Under the pieces are notes generated by a model. The model was given only the letters and a program-made list of their open reading frames with translations, did no database searches and was not told where the DNA came from. A stretch of 64,000 bases of DNA from Aestuariibaculum sp. M13 (GTDB lineage: Bacteria; Bacteroidota; Bacteroidia; Flavobacteriales; Flavobacteriaceae): contig NZ_JANIAC010000002.1 of the NCBI RefSeq assembly GCF_024723255.1, positions 496,001 through 560,000 on the forward strand. Reading direction: 5' to 3'. Numbering within the stretch: position 1 is the first letter of the stretch; the number at the start of each line of letters is the position of its first letter. Shown here piece by piece: positions 27,538 to 35,990 of this stretch. The translations under genes and the position numbers were made by a program.

Positions 27538-28863
27538 TTATTCATTAAACTTAAACCAATCCAAATCCAAAAGATCTTCACCTTCTCCTCTAAAGCTTAT
27601 AAAAACAGCATGTTCTCCTTTTATTGGTTTTATTGGAAAGTTTATTACTGTCCATTCAGCGTTCTCTTCATTTTTTATTGAATAGTTTCCTAAGGTTGGT
27701 CCCCAAGGCTGATCTTGTTTTATAACAATAGTCCCTCCATTAGCAGGTTTTATTCTCATATGAATAGAACTCGCTCCTCCTTTAAAATCAAAATTTTTAT
27801 AAGCCACATTATCTGAAGGATTAATAGCTGTTAACATTTCATTTGCTTGTTCAAACAGCACAATCCTAACATTTCCATTCAACAGACAAGCTCTTTCCGC
27901 TTCAGTTTTAAGAAAGGCATTCAAGGGAGGACCTGCACCTTGGGATGTCATTTCTACTTCGTTAATTGTTCCATCTTCATTAAAGAAAATTGGCTCTATA
28001 CAAGCTTTTCGCATTGTACTACTATTGTGTGTTGATCTGTGATAAAAAACGAACCAGTCGCTATTAAACTCAACTATTGATCCATGGTTATTCCAGTTCG
28101 AGGGGTCTGAATTATCGTTATCAATTATTACTCCCTGATATTTATATGGTCCTGTTGGGTTTTTACTTGTAGCATAGCCAATACAAGTTGGCCTATTAGC
28201 TCGACTTATATCTGTATAAACCAAGTAATAAAGACCATCTCTCTTGGTCATAAAAGCTCCCTCATGGAAGTAATGCTCGTTTTCGGTAAGTATATTTGAA
28301 ACAATTGATGATGTGTCAACTTCTACCATATCAGGCTTTAACTTAGCTATCTTAGCATTAAATTGCCCCCATACGAAATACGCTTGGCCATCATCATCAA
28401 TAAAAACTGATGGATCTATTTCTTCAATACCTCCAACATCTAGTTTAACTCCTTTAGTAAATGGCCCTTGTGGATTTTCACTTATGGCTACACCCTCAGC
28501 AGAATTCTTATCAGATAGACAATAGTATAAATAATACCTCCCATTGTTATACTGGCAATCTGGCGCATATAAATAAGCATCATTATAAGCTACTTGATCA
28601 CTATCTCCTTTTGAAGAAAATGAATTTGAACTTACCTCCCAATTAACTAAATCTGATGTACTTAAAATGTCATAGCTATTAGAGCAGTAATACTCTGTAC
28701 TCTCATCTTTTGAGCCATAAACATATAACTTGCCATCGTTCCAAACTTTAGCTGAAGGATCAGCAAAATAAACTCCTGATGGTACTATAGGATTTTGTGC
28801 TTCAATAGTTTTAGAAAACAAGAAACAAAAAACAAGAGCTATATAATATTTTGAGTAAACCAT
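27538..28863 (-). CDS. GH43 glycosidase with C-terminal CBM6-like domain
   Basis: A 441-residue secreted enzyme (signal peptide 1-22). The five-bladed propeller has the GH43 triad: D35 (FADPSA, base), D150 (EEIDPSVFIDDD, pKa modulator) and E201 (YFHEGAF, acid). Residues about 320-441 form a CBM6-like jelly roll (MRIKPANGGTIVIKQDQPWG, DLDWFKFNE ending). GH43 enzymes of this type are arabinofuranosidases or beta-xylosidases. It is 6 bp after the rhamnosidase gene and tightly linked to the following esterase. Confidence 0.9.
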   Translation of the reverse strand: MVYSKYYIALVFCFLFSKTIEAQNPIVPSGVYFADPSAKVWNDGKLYVYGSKDESTEYYCSNSYDILSTSDLVNWEVSSNSFSSKGDSDQVAYNDAYLYAPDCQYNNGRYYLYYCLSDKNSAEGVAISENPQGPFTKGVKLDVGGIEEIDPSVFIDDDGQAYFVWGQFNAKIAKLKPDMVEVDTSSIVSNILTENEHYFHEGAFMTKRDGLYYLVYTDISRANRPTCIGYATSKNPTGPYKYQGVIIDNDNSDPSNWNNHGSIVEFNSDWFVFYHRSTHNSSTMRKACIEPIFFNEDGTINEVEMTSQGAGPPLNAFLKTEAERACLLNGNVRIVLFEQANEMLTAINPSDNVAYKNFDFKGGASSIHMRIKPANGGTIVIKQDQPWGPTLGNYSIKNEENAEWTVINFPIKPIKGEHAVFISFRGEGEDLLDLDWFKFNE

Positions 28864-28869
28864 AAAGAT

Positions 28870-30639
28870 CTATTCGTTTGAATTAACTAATTCAACTTCT
28901 ATCTCCTGTGGTTTTTTATAAGTTGTTTTCACAGATCCATTCGGTAATTTTTCATGTCTTAACTCTAACAATCCATAAGGGGTTGGGAAGGTTCCTTCCA
29001 CCCAACTCAAATCACCTAAATGCGGTTCAACAACTATCTTCTTACATCCCGGATCAACCACATTAACTCCCAAAACATAACGACTTAACCATGCCGTAGG
29101 GCCTGATGCCCAACCATGACATAGACTATGTCTGTAACCTACGTAACAATAGTCTCCATATTCACCATGAACATCAACTTTATTCTCTGGAACAATCTCA
29201 TCAATACGTGCTGCATTTTCTTTCCAATCTATATTAAAATCTTCCCAAAACGTGGTCGCACCTAAATCTAACATAGCTCCCCAATATTCACGAATATTAT
29301 CTATAGCTCCTTGATAGTCGCCTGCCATAGCTCTTGCTATAAGCATATAATACCCATAAAAAGTTGACATATTCTTTACACCGTTTTGGGCTAACATGCT
29401 TTTATTTGAAACTTCCGGAGAAACCAAATTGGCCATAGCTAATAAAGCTGCTGCCTGTTTTGACCCTGCCATTGATGGGGTGTGTTTTTTCAATTTTTTA
29501 ACTGAAGCCTCACATAATTGTACTGTCTCCTTATCTCCTAGAATTTCACTTAGCTCTTTACCTGCTTCAAACCCTAATAACATAAGCGAATGAAGTCCAG
29601 CATGAATAGCATCTTTATTTTCACTTGATGGCCAGTCTAAAAAGCGTTCTCCATCTAAACTTTCACTACCATCCTCTTTTATTTTATCCGATAGCTGATT
29701 TAATAATCCTGTTAAATATTCCTTTTGTTTTTTAAGGTATTCTAAATCTCCCTGATAATAATACCAGTCCCTTTGAATAAGAATCCACCAAATGGAATAT
29801 GACCCTATGCCATTCATGTAATTTGGTAATGGCGTTTGTTTTTTAACAAAATCTAATGTGTTAGGTACGACTTCATTATATCCAAACACAGAATTAATAG
29901 TCATAACTTCTGGATGCATGTCTCCGACCCAAATTAATCGATCTCTTTTAATCCCATCCCACAAATAGTCCTGCATATTTAAATGAACTGTATACGCTCC
30001 TGTCATCCAAATATCATTGAGCCTTTGGTCATTACATTTAAAAGAGCCTTTATATGGAATATCTCTATACCTAAATACAGCACTTATTTCTTTAATAAAA
30101 ACTCGTGAATTTGGATCAACTAAGTCAATGCGAACAAATCTAAAACCTGATTCTCCAACATTAATCCTACCTAACTTGGGAACTAAAATTTCAAAATCTC
30201 TAATGGCATGGTCATTTGTTGCTCCATTTTCACCAACATTACTCATTACCTCAGCGACCGACTCCCCAAATCTTACCCGTAATGTTCCCGCTGGATTCAT
30301 ATTTCCCCTTGGAAGAACTATTTCTATTCCACCTTGAATTTCTCTTCCAAAGTCCAGAATAATACCATGGTTAGAAATACTGTCATTTCTAATCATTAAA
30401 AAATCATCCCTCCTCAAATCAGCTTGGCCTGACCCAGGTTTTAATACATATTCTGAATTCTTTATAAACTCTCCTGATTCATCTGTTTTCCAGATAATTC
30501 GAGATGGCGTTATGTATTTTGTTGTTAGACTTGTACTTCTCACTAATGCGGTATCCATGGATTGAAATACCGGAGGTAGCTGAGCTTCTGCTTTGAATAC
30601 AAAAGCTAAACAAATCATTAATATATATATGTTTTTCAT
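28870..30639 (-). CDS. GH78-like alpha-L-rhamnosidase
   Basis: A 589-residue secreted protein (signal peptide 1-20). An N-terminal beta-sandwich (IQGGIEIVLPRG, RVRFGESVAEVM) precedes an alpha/alpha barrel. The catalytic region WDGIKRDRLIWVGDMHPE (residues 227-244) is a variant of the GH78 block that normally reads close to D-x-P-x-R-D-E-R-x-x-W-x-G-D. Later blocks WGAMLDLGATTFWEDFN and SLCHGWASGPTAWLSRYVLG are also typical. It is shorter than many GH78 enzymes. It would release terminal rhamnose. As first gene of the 11-gene run it follows a palindrome at 30673 and motif copy D at 30813. Confidence 0.82.
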   Translation of the reverse strand: MKNIYILMICLAFVFKAEAQLPPVFQSMDTALVRSTSLTTKYITPSRIIWKTDESGEFIKNSEYVLKPGSGQADLRRDDFLMIRNDSISNHGIILDFGREIQGGIEIVLPRGNMNPAGTLRVRFGESVAEVMSNVGENGATNDHAIRDFEILVPKLGRINVGESGFRFVRIDLVDPNSRVFIKEISAVFRYRDIPYKGSFKCNDQRLNDIWMTGAYTVHLNMQDYLWDGIKRDRLIWVGDMHPEVMTINSVFGYNEVVPNTLDFVKKQTPLPNYMNGIGSYSIWWILIQRDWYYYQGDLEYLKKQKEYLTGLLNQLSDKIKEDGSESLDGERFLDWPSSENKDAIHAGLHSLMLLGFEAGKELSEILGDKETVQLCEASVKKLKKHTPSMAGSKQAAALLAMANLVSPEVSNKSMLAQNGVKNMSTFYGYYMLIARAMAGDYQGAIDNIREYWGAMLDLGATTFWEDFNIDWKENAARIDEIVPENKVDVHGEYGDYCYVGYRHSLCHGWASGPTAWLSRYVLGVNVVDPGCKKIVVEPHLGDLSWVEGTFPTPYGLLELRHEKLPNGSVKTTYKKPQEIEVELVNSNE

Positions 30640-30672
30640 TATGCAGTTAAATATCTTATTTAGTTTTTTACA

Positions 30673-30689
30673 ATGACTGGTCAGGTCAT
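30673..30689 (-). promoter_or_regulatory. palindromic operator-like site upstream of GH78 gene
   Basis: ATGAC (30673-30677), seven bases, then GTCAT (30685-30689) form a perfect interrupted palindrome, also containing a GGTCA tandem. It lies 34-50 bp upstream of the GH78 start. Its size suits a dimeric repressor such as the GntR protein encoded at the far end of the same run, but this is inference. Confidence 0.4.
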
Positions 30690-30812
30690 AAGGGCTGCTT
30701 TCAATACAATTAATTTACAACTTAAATTCCACCTAATTGAAACCCTTTATCTCAAATATATCCAACAATTAATTAAATTAAGTAAAGCTAATCTCGCCCA
30801 TATAAGAGATGC

Positions 30813-30834
30813 GTTCATTTGGTTTAGGAACACT
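30813..30834 (-). promoter_or_regulatory. shared operator-like motif, copy D (short form)
   Basis: GTTC is at 30813 and GGAACACT at 30827-30834, with the same 14-nt spacing as copies A-C. The outer GTTC element is absent. GTTC, 11 bases, GAAC form an exact inverted repeat here. It lies 174 bp upstream of the GH78 start. Confidence 0.5.
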
Positions 30835-30894
30835 GTTCGTATTATTTAGGAAGCTGATTAACAATAACTTGAATCAAACATCTTAAATTCCAAC

Positions 30895-32469
30895 TTAATC
30901 ATTTGGTTTATCTTTTTTAAGCATTATTTCTATCAATTCGCGTTCCTCCTTGTTCGGGTTATCCTCTACTACACTTTCATCTACATCAAAAATCATGGTG
31001 CTTCGTGTATCCAATGAATACGAAGGCCATTCTAAAGCTGTTGTACTTGGATCACTCTTTCTTGCAAATTCAGCCCAAGCATTAGCCATCTGTTTTGACA
31101 ATTGTTCCGATTCAGGATAAAGCGTTAATCGCATCACTAAAGGAAGATCATAAGTATGAAAAGCTCTAAGTTTCCCATTTTCAATTGGAGTATTATACTG
31201 GCTTAAATACATCCATACCTTTGATTTTTTATTAGCTAATTGCAATTCCGCTAATTTATTAGCAGACCTCCTAAAACTGCGATCTGATGATATTCTAAAA
31301 TATAAATCACTCATAGAATCCTCAGGGTAGTCTTGCAGATAAAGCTGTAATAACTTATCTATATAATCCTTAGTTAAACCTTCTTCAAATAATTGATTTT
31401 TCAAACCCTTTAAATCCAAAGAAAAAAGTGTTGAATCTTGTTGTCTGAATAACGTGGTTTCATCCTTGCAAGTTCCTATTAATAAAGGAATACCCTCCGA
31501 TTCATTAGGAGCATCAGGGTAGAAAGGATGTCTTTTTAGGGAATAACCATCTACAACAGGACCAAAACCAAAAGCTTTTTGCATGAGTATATCAGCCGGA
31601 ACAGATAATAATTCCTCTACTGAATCAACTTGAATTTCAGACATAAAGTCTCTGATTTTTGCATTGGCCTCCTCTTGCTCGCTCATTTTTATACCTGCAC
31701 CACTCATTATGGCTGCCTTATGAAATAATCCCTTTGCTCCAGGCATAGCCAAAAGACAACTTACCTTTGCTGCTCCTCCTGATTCTCCAAAAATCATAAC
31801 ATTATTAGGATCTCCACCAAAGTTTTGAATATTATCTCGTACCCACTCAAGAGATGCAATAAGATCCAACTGTCCAGGGTTTCCTATTTTATATTTTTCA
31901 TCAATTCCACCTAAATAAGTATAACCAAAAACACTTAAACGATGATTGACACCAACCAAAACAACATTCTGCTCCTTAACAAACTTGTCTGAAAAAACAC
32001 TAAGCAAACCGCCTCCATCTTTAAAGCCGCCTCCATGAAAATATACCATAACTGGAAGTTTTCCTTTTAAATCAGGACTAAGAACATTCAGGTTTAAGCA
32101 ATCTTCGCTCATTCCCTGTTTTGACAATTCAAACCTATCTTCTCTACCTCCAGAAAACCAAGGTCCTAATTGATTCGTTTCAAAAATACTTCTGCCTGTT
32201 TGAAAACATCGATCACCATTAGTTGTACATTCTCTCACTCCACTCCATTTTTCAGGCCTTTGGGGTGGCAGAAATCTGTTCTCTCCACCAGTATCAGCCC
32301 CATAAGGGATGCCACGGAATATTTTAACTTCATTAAACTGATATCCCTTAACGTTTCCATAGACAGTTCCTGTAATAACCTCTGAAGTCTTAGATTTACT
32401 TGAATTACAGTTCACATTAATAAATCCTAAAACCAAAAAAAATATAAGTCTGAAAAAATTAGATTTCAT
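30895..32469 (-). CDS. type-B carboxylesterase lipoprotein
   Basis: A 524-residue carboxylesterase family member with a lipobox-type signal (FINVNC, C21). It has FRGIPYG, the oxyanion loop YFHGGGF, the nucleophile motif GESGGA (S230), and a His in AFHTYDLP. Such enzymes near PULs often remove acyl or feruloyl groups. It is separated by a single base from the second carboxylesterase, so the two are translationally close tandem paralogues. No terminator is obvious between it and the 255-bp gap leading to GH78. Confidence 0.87.
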   Translation of the reverse strand: MKSNFFRLIFFLVLGFINVNCNSSKSKTSEVITGTVYGNVKGYQFNEVKIFRGIPYGADTGGENRFLPPQRPEKWSGVRECTTNGDRCFQTGRSIFETNQLGPWFSGGREDRFELSKQGMSEDCLNLNVLSPDLKGKLPVMVYFHGGGFKDGGGLLSVFSDKFVKEQNVVLVGVNHRLSVFGYTYLGGIDEKYKIGNPGQLDLIASLEWVRDNIQNFGGDPNNVMIFGESGGAAKVSCLLAMPGAKGLFHKAAIMSGAGIKMSEQEEANAKIRDFMSEIQVDSVEELLSVPADILMQKAFGFGPVVDGYSLKRHPFYPDAPNESEGIPLLIGTCKDETTLFRQQDSTLFSLDLKGLKNQLFEEGLTKDYIDKLLQLYLQDYPEDSMSDLYFRISSDRSFRRSANKLAELQLANKKSKVWMYLSQYNTPIENGKLRAFHTYDLPLVMRLTLYPESEQLSKQMANAWAEFARKSDPSTTALEWPSYSLDTRSTMIFDVDESVVEDNPNKEERELIEIMLKKDKPND

Positions 32470-32470
32470 A

Positions 32471-34171
32471 TTAGCTTCGGTTTAAAATTTTATTAGCAAG
32501 ATCCCTAGCTTCCCGATCTGGATCATTACGAACCTCACAGATATCGTTTAAAATCATGACAGCTCCCTTTTCATCATCGTATGCAGGCCAATGTGGAATT
32601 CCTGAATGATTTGGATTTCCCGTTCTTGCAAAATTTGTCAAAGCCAACCCCATTTTTTCAGCCAATTTACGTGGCCTACTTCCTCCTCCTGTAATCGTAT
32701 CCATAATGTCTGTTGTATTAAACCAAAATGGCAAATCGCTATTATGATAAGCTCTAGGTCTACCATCATATAAAGGGGTCGCCCAATCAAATAAATAATT
32801 GTAAACCACACCTCCATTAGCTGATTGCCTTTTAGCCTGTTTGATTTGACCATTTCTACCTGCCAACAACGACCATATTTCAACTGGTTTTTTATTGGGA
32901 AATGCCTTAGCGTAAGCCATGACTACATCTCTGGTTTTCTCACCAAAATTCAAATTCCCAACAAAATATCCCTTACCTCCTTGGTTATTTTCAATACGAT
33001 TTATTAATTCTTCAAATGAAATATCTTCTAGTTCTGGATTATCACGACTTGGAGAGAACTCGGCAGTCGTACTTCCTATTATCATTGGAATTCTTGCTGA
33101 TATTAAAGGAGCCTGTGGTTCAAATGGATGTTGGGGTATATTTAAATTATCTAAACACGGTGAAAACACTCCAGACCTTAAACTCGGATTATTTCTTGTT
33201 ACTTTATACAAATCAACCCATGACATCTCCTGAAGTTGATCTATTTGTTTTGATGAAATACCCAATGCATCAATAAAGGATTGAGCTATTTGAGCTTGCG
33301 TATCATAACTGGATAATTTTAAAGCTGCTCCACTAATAGTTACTGCTTTATGAAAAAGACCATTCGCAGCAGGCATTGCCATTAAAGTACTAACCTTTGC
33401 CCCTCCTCCTGATTGGCCAAATATTGTAACATTAGAAGGGTCTCCTCCAAAATTAGATATATTTTCATTTACCCATTTTAAAGCCTGAACACAGTCCAGC
33501 ATACCGGCAGTACCAGAGTCTTTATACTTTTCACCACCTATCTCTCTTAAATTAAGAAATCCAAATAGGTTTAATCTATGATTAACCGTTACAACCACTA
33601 CATCATCTAGAGCACTAAGATTCTCTCCTATATAAGCTTCTATTTGAATTGATGAGCCTCCTGCAAAACCTCCACCATGAAACCAAACTAACACAGGTCT
33701 TTTGGTATTATCATTAATTTCAGGAGTCCATACATTTAGAGACAAACAATCTTCACCATATCTTTTTTCTGCCCAATCAAATGTAAACCAATCATTAAAA
33801 TGACTAAAATCTGCCTCCATAGGATCTCCCAATCCACCTCCTTGTGGGGCAGCGTTGCCCCAGGCTAAAGCATTACGAATACCCGCCCAGCTTTTAGGTT
33901 CAATTGGAGCCATGAATCTATTTTTACCTGCAGTTGAATCTCCATACGGTATGCCTTTATAAGTATAAATATTATTACGTCGAAACCCTCTTATTTTCCC
34001 ATATTTGGTTTCAACAATAGCTCCTTTCTCAGATACCTCTACAACTTGTTTATCTTCATCCTCCAGCTTTTCGTTCTTAGAAGAACAAGAAACCAAAGAT
34101 AATCCTCCAACACCTAGTGACGTTGCACTAGCTCCTACTACTTTTAAGAACTCTCTTCTATTATTTTGCAT
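32471..34171 (-). CDS. type-B carboxylesterase with Tat-like signal
   Basis: A 566-residue carboxylesterase. The N-terminus NNRREFLKVVGAS followed by a hydrophobic stretch and SLVSC suggests Tat export and possible lipidation, unlike its Sec-type neighbour. It has YKGIPYG, WFHGGGF and nucleophile motif GQSGGG (S254), with Gln instead of the usual Glu before Ser. A His lies in AYHNSDLPFWF. It probably removes an ester group from the PUL substrate. It follows susD after a 241-bp structured gap, which suggests reduced read-through or separate control. Confidence 0.87.
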   Translation of the reverse strand: MQNNRREFLKVVGASATSLGVGGLSLVSCSSKNEKLEDEDKQVVEVSEKGAIVETKYGKIRGFRRNNIYTYKGIPYGDSTAGKNRFMAPIEPKSWAGIRNALAWGNAAPQGGGLGDPMEADFSHFNDWFTFDWAEKRYGEDCLSLNVWTPEINDNTKRPVLVWFHGGGFAGGSSIQIEAYIGENLSALDDVVVVTVNHRLNLFGFLNLREIGGEKYKDSGTAGMLDCVQALKWVNENISNFGGDPSNVTIFGQSGGGAKVSTLMAMPAANGLFHKAVTISGAALKLSSYDTQAQIAQSFIDALGISSKQIDQLQEMSWVDLYKVTRNNPSLRSGVFSPCLDNLNIPQHPFEPQAPLISARIPMIIGSTTAEFSPSRDNPELEDISFEELINRIENNQGGKGYFVGNLNFGEKTRDVVMAYAKAFPNKKPVEIWSLLAGRNGQIKQAKRQSANGGVVYNYLFDWATPLYDGRPRAYHNSDLPFWFNTTDIMDTITGGGSRPRKLAEKMGLALTNFARTGNPNHSGIPHWPAYDDEKGAVMILNDICEVRNDPDREARDLANKILNRS

Positions 34172-34207
34172 ATTTAAGTAAGATTAAGTTAGGACAAATA
34201 GAGCCCT

Positions 34208-34227
34208 ATAGAATTTTAAAATTCTAT
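34208..34227 (-). promoter_or_regulatory. perfect 20-bp palindrome upstream of carboxylesterase gene
   Basis: ATAGAATTTT (34208-34217) is directly followed by its reverse complement AAAATTCTAT (34218-34227), with no spacer. It is 37 bp upstream of the start at 34171. Lack of a loop favours a protein-binding site over a terminator. Confidence 0.45.
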
Positions 34228-34273
34228 TCCAACAAGGAATAATTTTTAATAAACTATGAGATTATATAAAAGA

Positions 34274-34366
34274 AACTTGTGTCAAATTGTAGACTAACAC
34301 AAATTAAAAAGGTCTTCTCTTTAAATAGTAAAACTGAAGAATAAATACCTTAATTTGACACAAGTT
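34274..34366 (-). repeat. long-range 15-bp perfect inverted repeat after susD
   Basis: AACTTGTGTCAAATT (34274-34288) is the exact reverse complement of AATTTGACACAAGTT (34352-34366), separated by 63 bases. In susD mRNA it would form a stable stem with a large loop. It may protect or process the susCD transcript. Confidence 0.6.
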
Positions 34367-34412
34367 CTTCCTGAAAGTCAATTAACTTTCAAATAATAAA
34401 CAAAAAACTAAA

Positions 34413-35990
34413 CTAATACCCTGGTTGAGGAAAACCTCCCATTAAATCAATCTCAGATTGAGGTATAGGATAATTTACCATATGAGGTTGCATAATTCTA
34501 TTTGATACATTTGTAGAGTTTGAACCCACCATAAAATGTAGATTTACCCTTTCTACTAATAACCCCAGTCTTTTAAGTACAAACCAACGAGAATGTTCTA
34601 ATGCCATCTCACGCGCATGCTCTTCTAAATAAGTATCTAAGGTTATAGAAGTATAATCAAAAGCAGGATCATTATTGAAAGCTCTTCTTCTAACCTTATT
34701 AATGTATTCCAAAGCTTTAGCATCTGTATTTCCACCTAATCTCCAATGTGCTTCTGCTCCAAATAATAATGTTTCAGCAAATCTGTAATGAATATAGTTT
34801 TGATAACTATCTGTTGAAGTTGCTGGTTTATTTTCATCATGGAACTTTCTTAAACTAAAATGGAATCTTCTGTAGTTATCTTCTGTCGATACAAAAGGCT
34901 GTCCAAAATTTGGATGATCAGGGTTATTTACGACATATGTGCTAGGGTCATAATAATATGTTGTAAATCTATTGTCGTTATCCTGGTCATATAATGACTC
35001 AAGGTAATCGTTAGGGAATGCCCAACCAAAAGACTGACCTCCATATTCAACGGCCTGAATTATTTCGCCACTTCCAGCTTCATAAAGTCTATTAACAAAC
35101 ATACTTGCAAATGCTGTTGCTCCTCCACCTGCTGAAGCATTACCACTAGCAAGTTCCTGATTAAACATGTATGTATATAAAGACTCGGCATGAATTCTAT
35201 CTCCTGAAAACACTTCATCTAATCCTACTAAATAATGAATATCATTTTTTTCTACAATAGCATCATACTGATCTGCAGCCTCCTGCCAATCTTCCTGCCA
35301 CATAGCAGCGTTTCCTCTAATGTGTCGAACAACACCTTGTCCATAACGTCCGGACTCTGCTGTCCAATCAAGTTTAGAAATAGCGAAATCTAAATCACTA
35401 TTAACTAAAGCCCAAATATCAGCAGGGTCTGCAGGTACATATTCTACAGCTGTATTTGGTTCCGTTTTAAGCACTATATTATTATAAATCGTATAAGCCT
35501 CCATATAAACCTCTGCTCTCATAGCGCGTGCCTGAGCTACCAGTTTATCTTTCTTATTCTGATCCATGTCAATACCCTCAGCCTTTGCAATTATAACATT
35601 ACATCTTTCAATAATTAGATACAATTGATTCCATTTTCCTGTAGGACCTATACTAGTAGGACTATATTGACTAGGATCGTACGCCCAACTTGATGCTATC
35701 CTAGCTATACCTAAATCAGTTGCTATTCGGAAAAACCCACTAGCCTGAATTGGCGCATCAGTCCCTGCCGGGTAATATAACTCACGCATAAGATTATAAA
35801 GGCCTGTAATACCAGACTCTAATCCTGCCTCAGTTGATAAAAATTCTGAGTCTATAACATCAATCGGTGTTTCTTCTAATAAATCATCACAAGACACGAT
35901 TAGTAAAATTGACAATAATAGAATATAAACACTTTTTATTTTATATAAATTTTTAATTGTTTTCATCTTTCTTAACATTTTAAAGTTCAT
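34413..35990 (-). CDS. SusD/RagB-family outer membrane lipoprotein
   Basis: A 525-residue SusD homologue. The lipobox LLIVSC lies near residue 34; the signal is long, and Met5 or Met9 are alternative starts. SusD signatures include ETPIDVIDSEFL, GLYNLMREL, AEVYMEAYTIYN and the C-terminal WFVLKRLGLL with YPIPQSEID before the stop. It binds glycan at the cell surface and caps the SusC pore. Its start overlaps the SusC stop by one base (TAATG), giving translational coupling. The pair is the defining mark of a PUL. Confidence 0.95.
   Translation of the reverse strand: MNFKMLRKMKTIKNLYKIKSVYILLLSILLIVSCDDLLEETPIDVIDSEFLSTEAGLESGITGLYNLMRELYYPAGTDAPIQASGFFRIATDLGIARIASSWAYDPSQYSPTSIGPTGKWNQLYLIIERCNVIIAKAEGIDMDQNKKDKLVAQARAMRAEVYMEAYTIYNNIVLKTEPNTAVEYVPADPADIWALVNSDLDFAISKLDWTAESGRYGQGVVRHIRGNAAMWQEDWQEAADQYDAIVEKNDIHYLVGLDEVFSGDRIHAESLYTYMFNQELASGNASAGGGATAFASMFVNRLYEAGSGEIIQAVEYGGQSFGWAFPNDYLESLYDQDNDNRFTTYYYDPSTYVVNNPDHPNFGQPFVSTEDNYRRFHFSLRKFHDENKPATSTDSYQNYIHYRFAETLLFGAEAHWRLGGNTDAKALEYINKVRRRAFNNDPAFDYTSITLDTYLEEHAREMALEHSRWFVLKRLGLLVERVNLHFMVGSNSTNVSNRIMQPHMVNYPIPQSEIDLMGGFPQPGY

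Larger units (their letters stand above)
34172..34412. other. structured gap between susD and the carboxylesterases
   Basis: Three symmetrical elements lie in 241 bp: hairpin TGAAAGT/ACTTTCA at 34372-34391, a perfect 15-bp inverted repeat (34274-34288 with 34352-34366), and a 20-bp palindrome at 34208-34227. No open frame of note is present. Confidence 0.7.

Noticed and set aside
34191-34200. A further copy of the shared motif (AGGACAAA upstream of the carboxylesterase).
   Set aside because: No GTTC or GAAC lies 14 nt before it, the CACT end is lacking, and it is only about 20 bp from the start codon.
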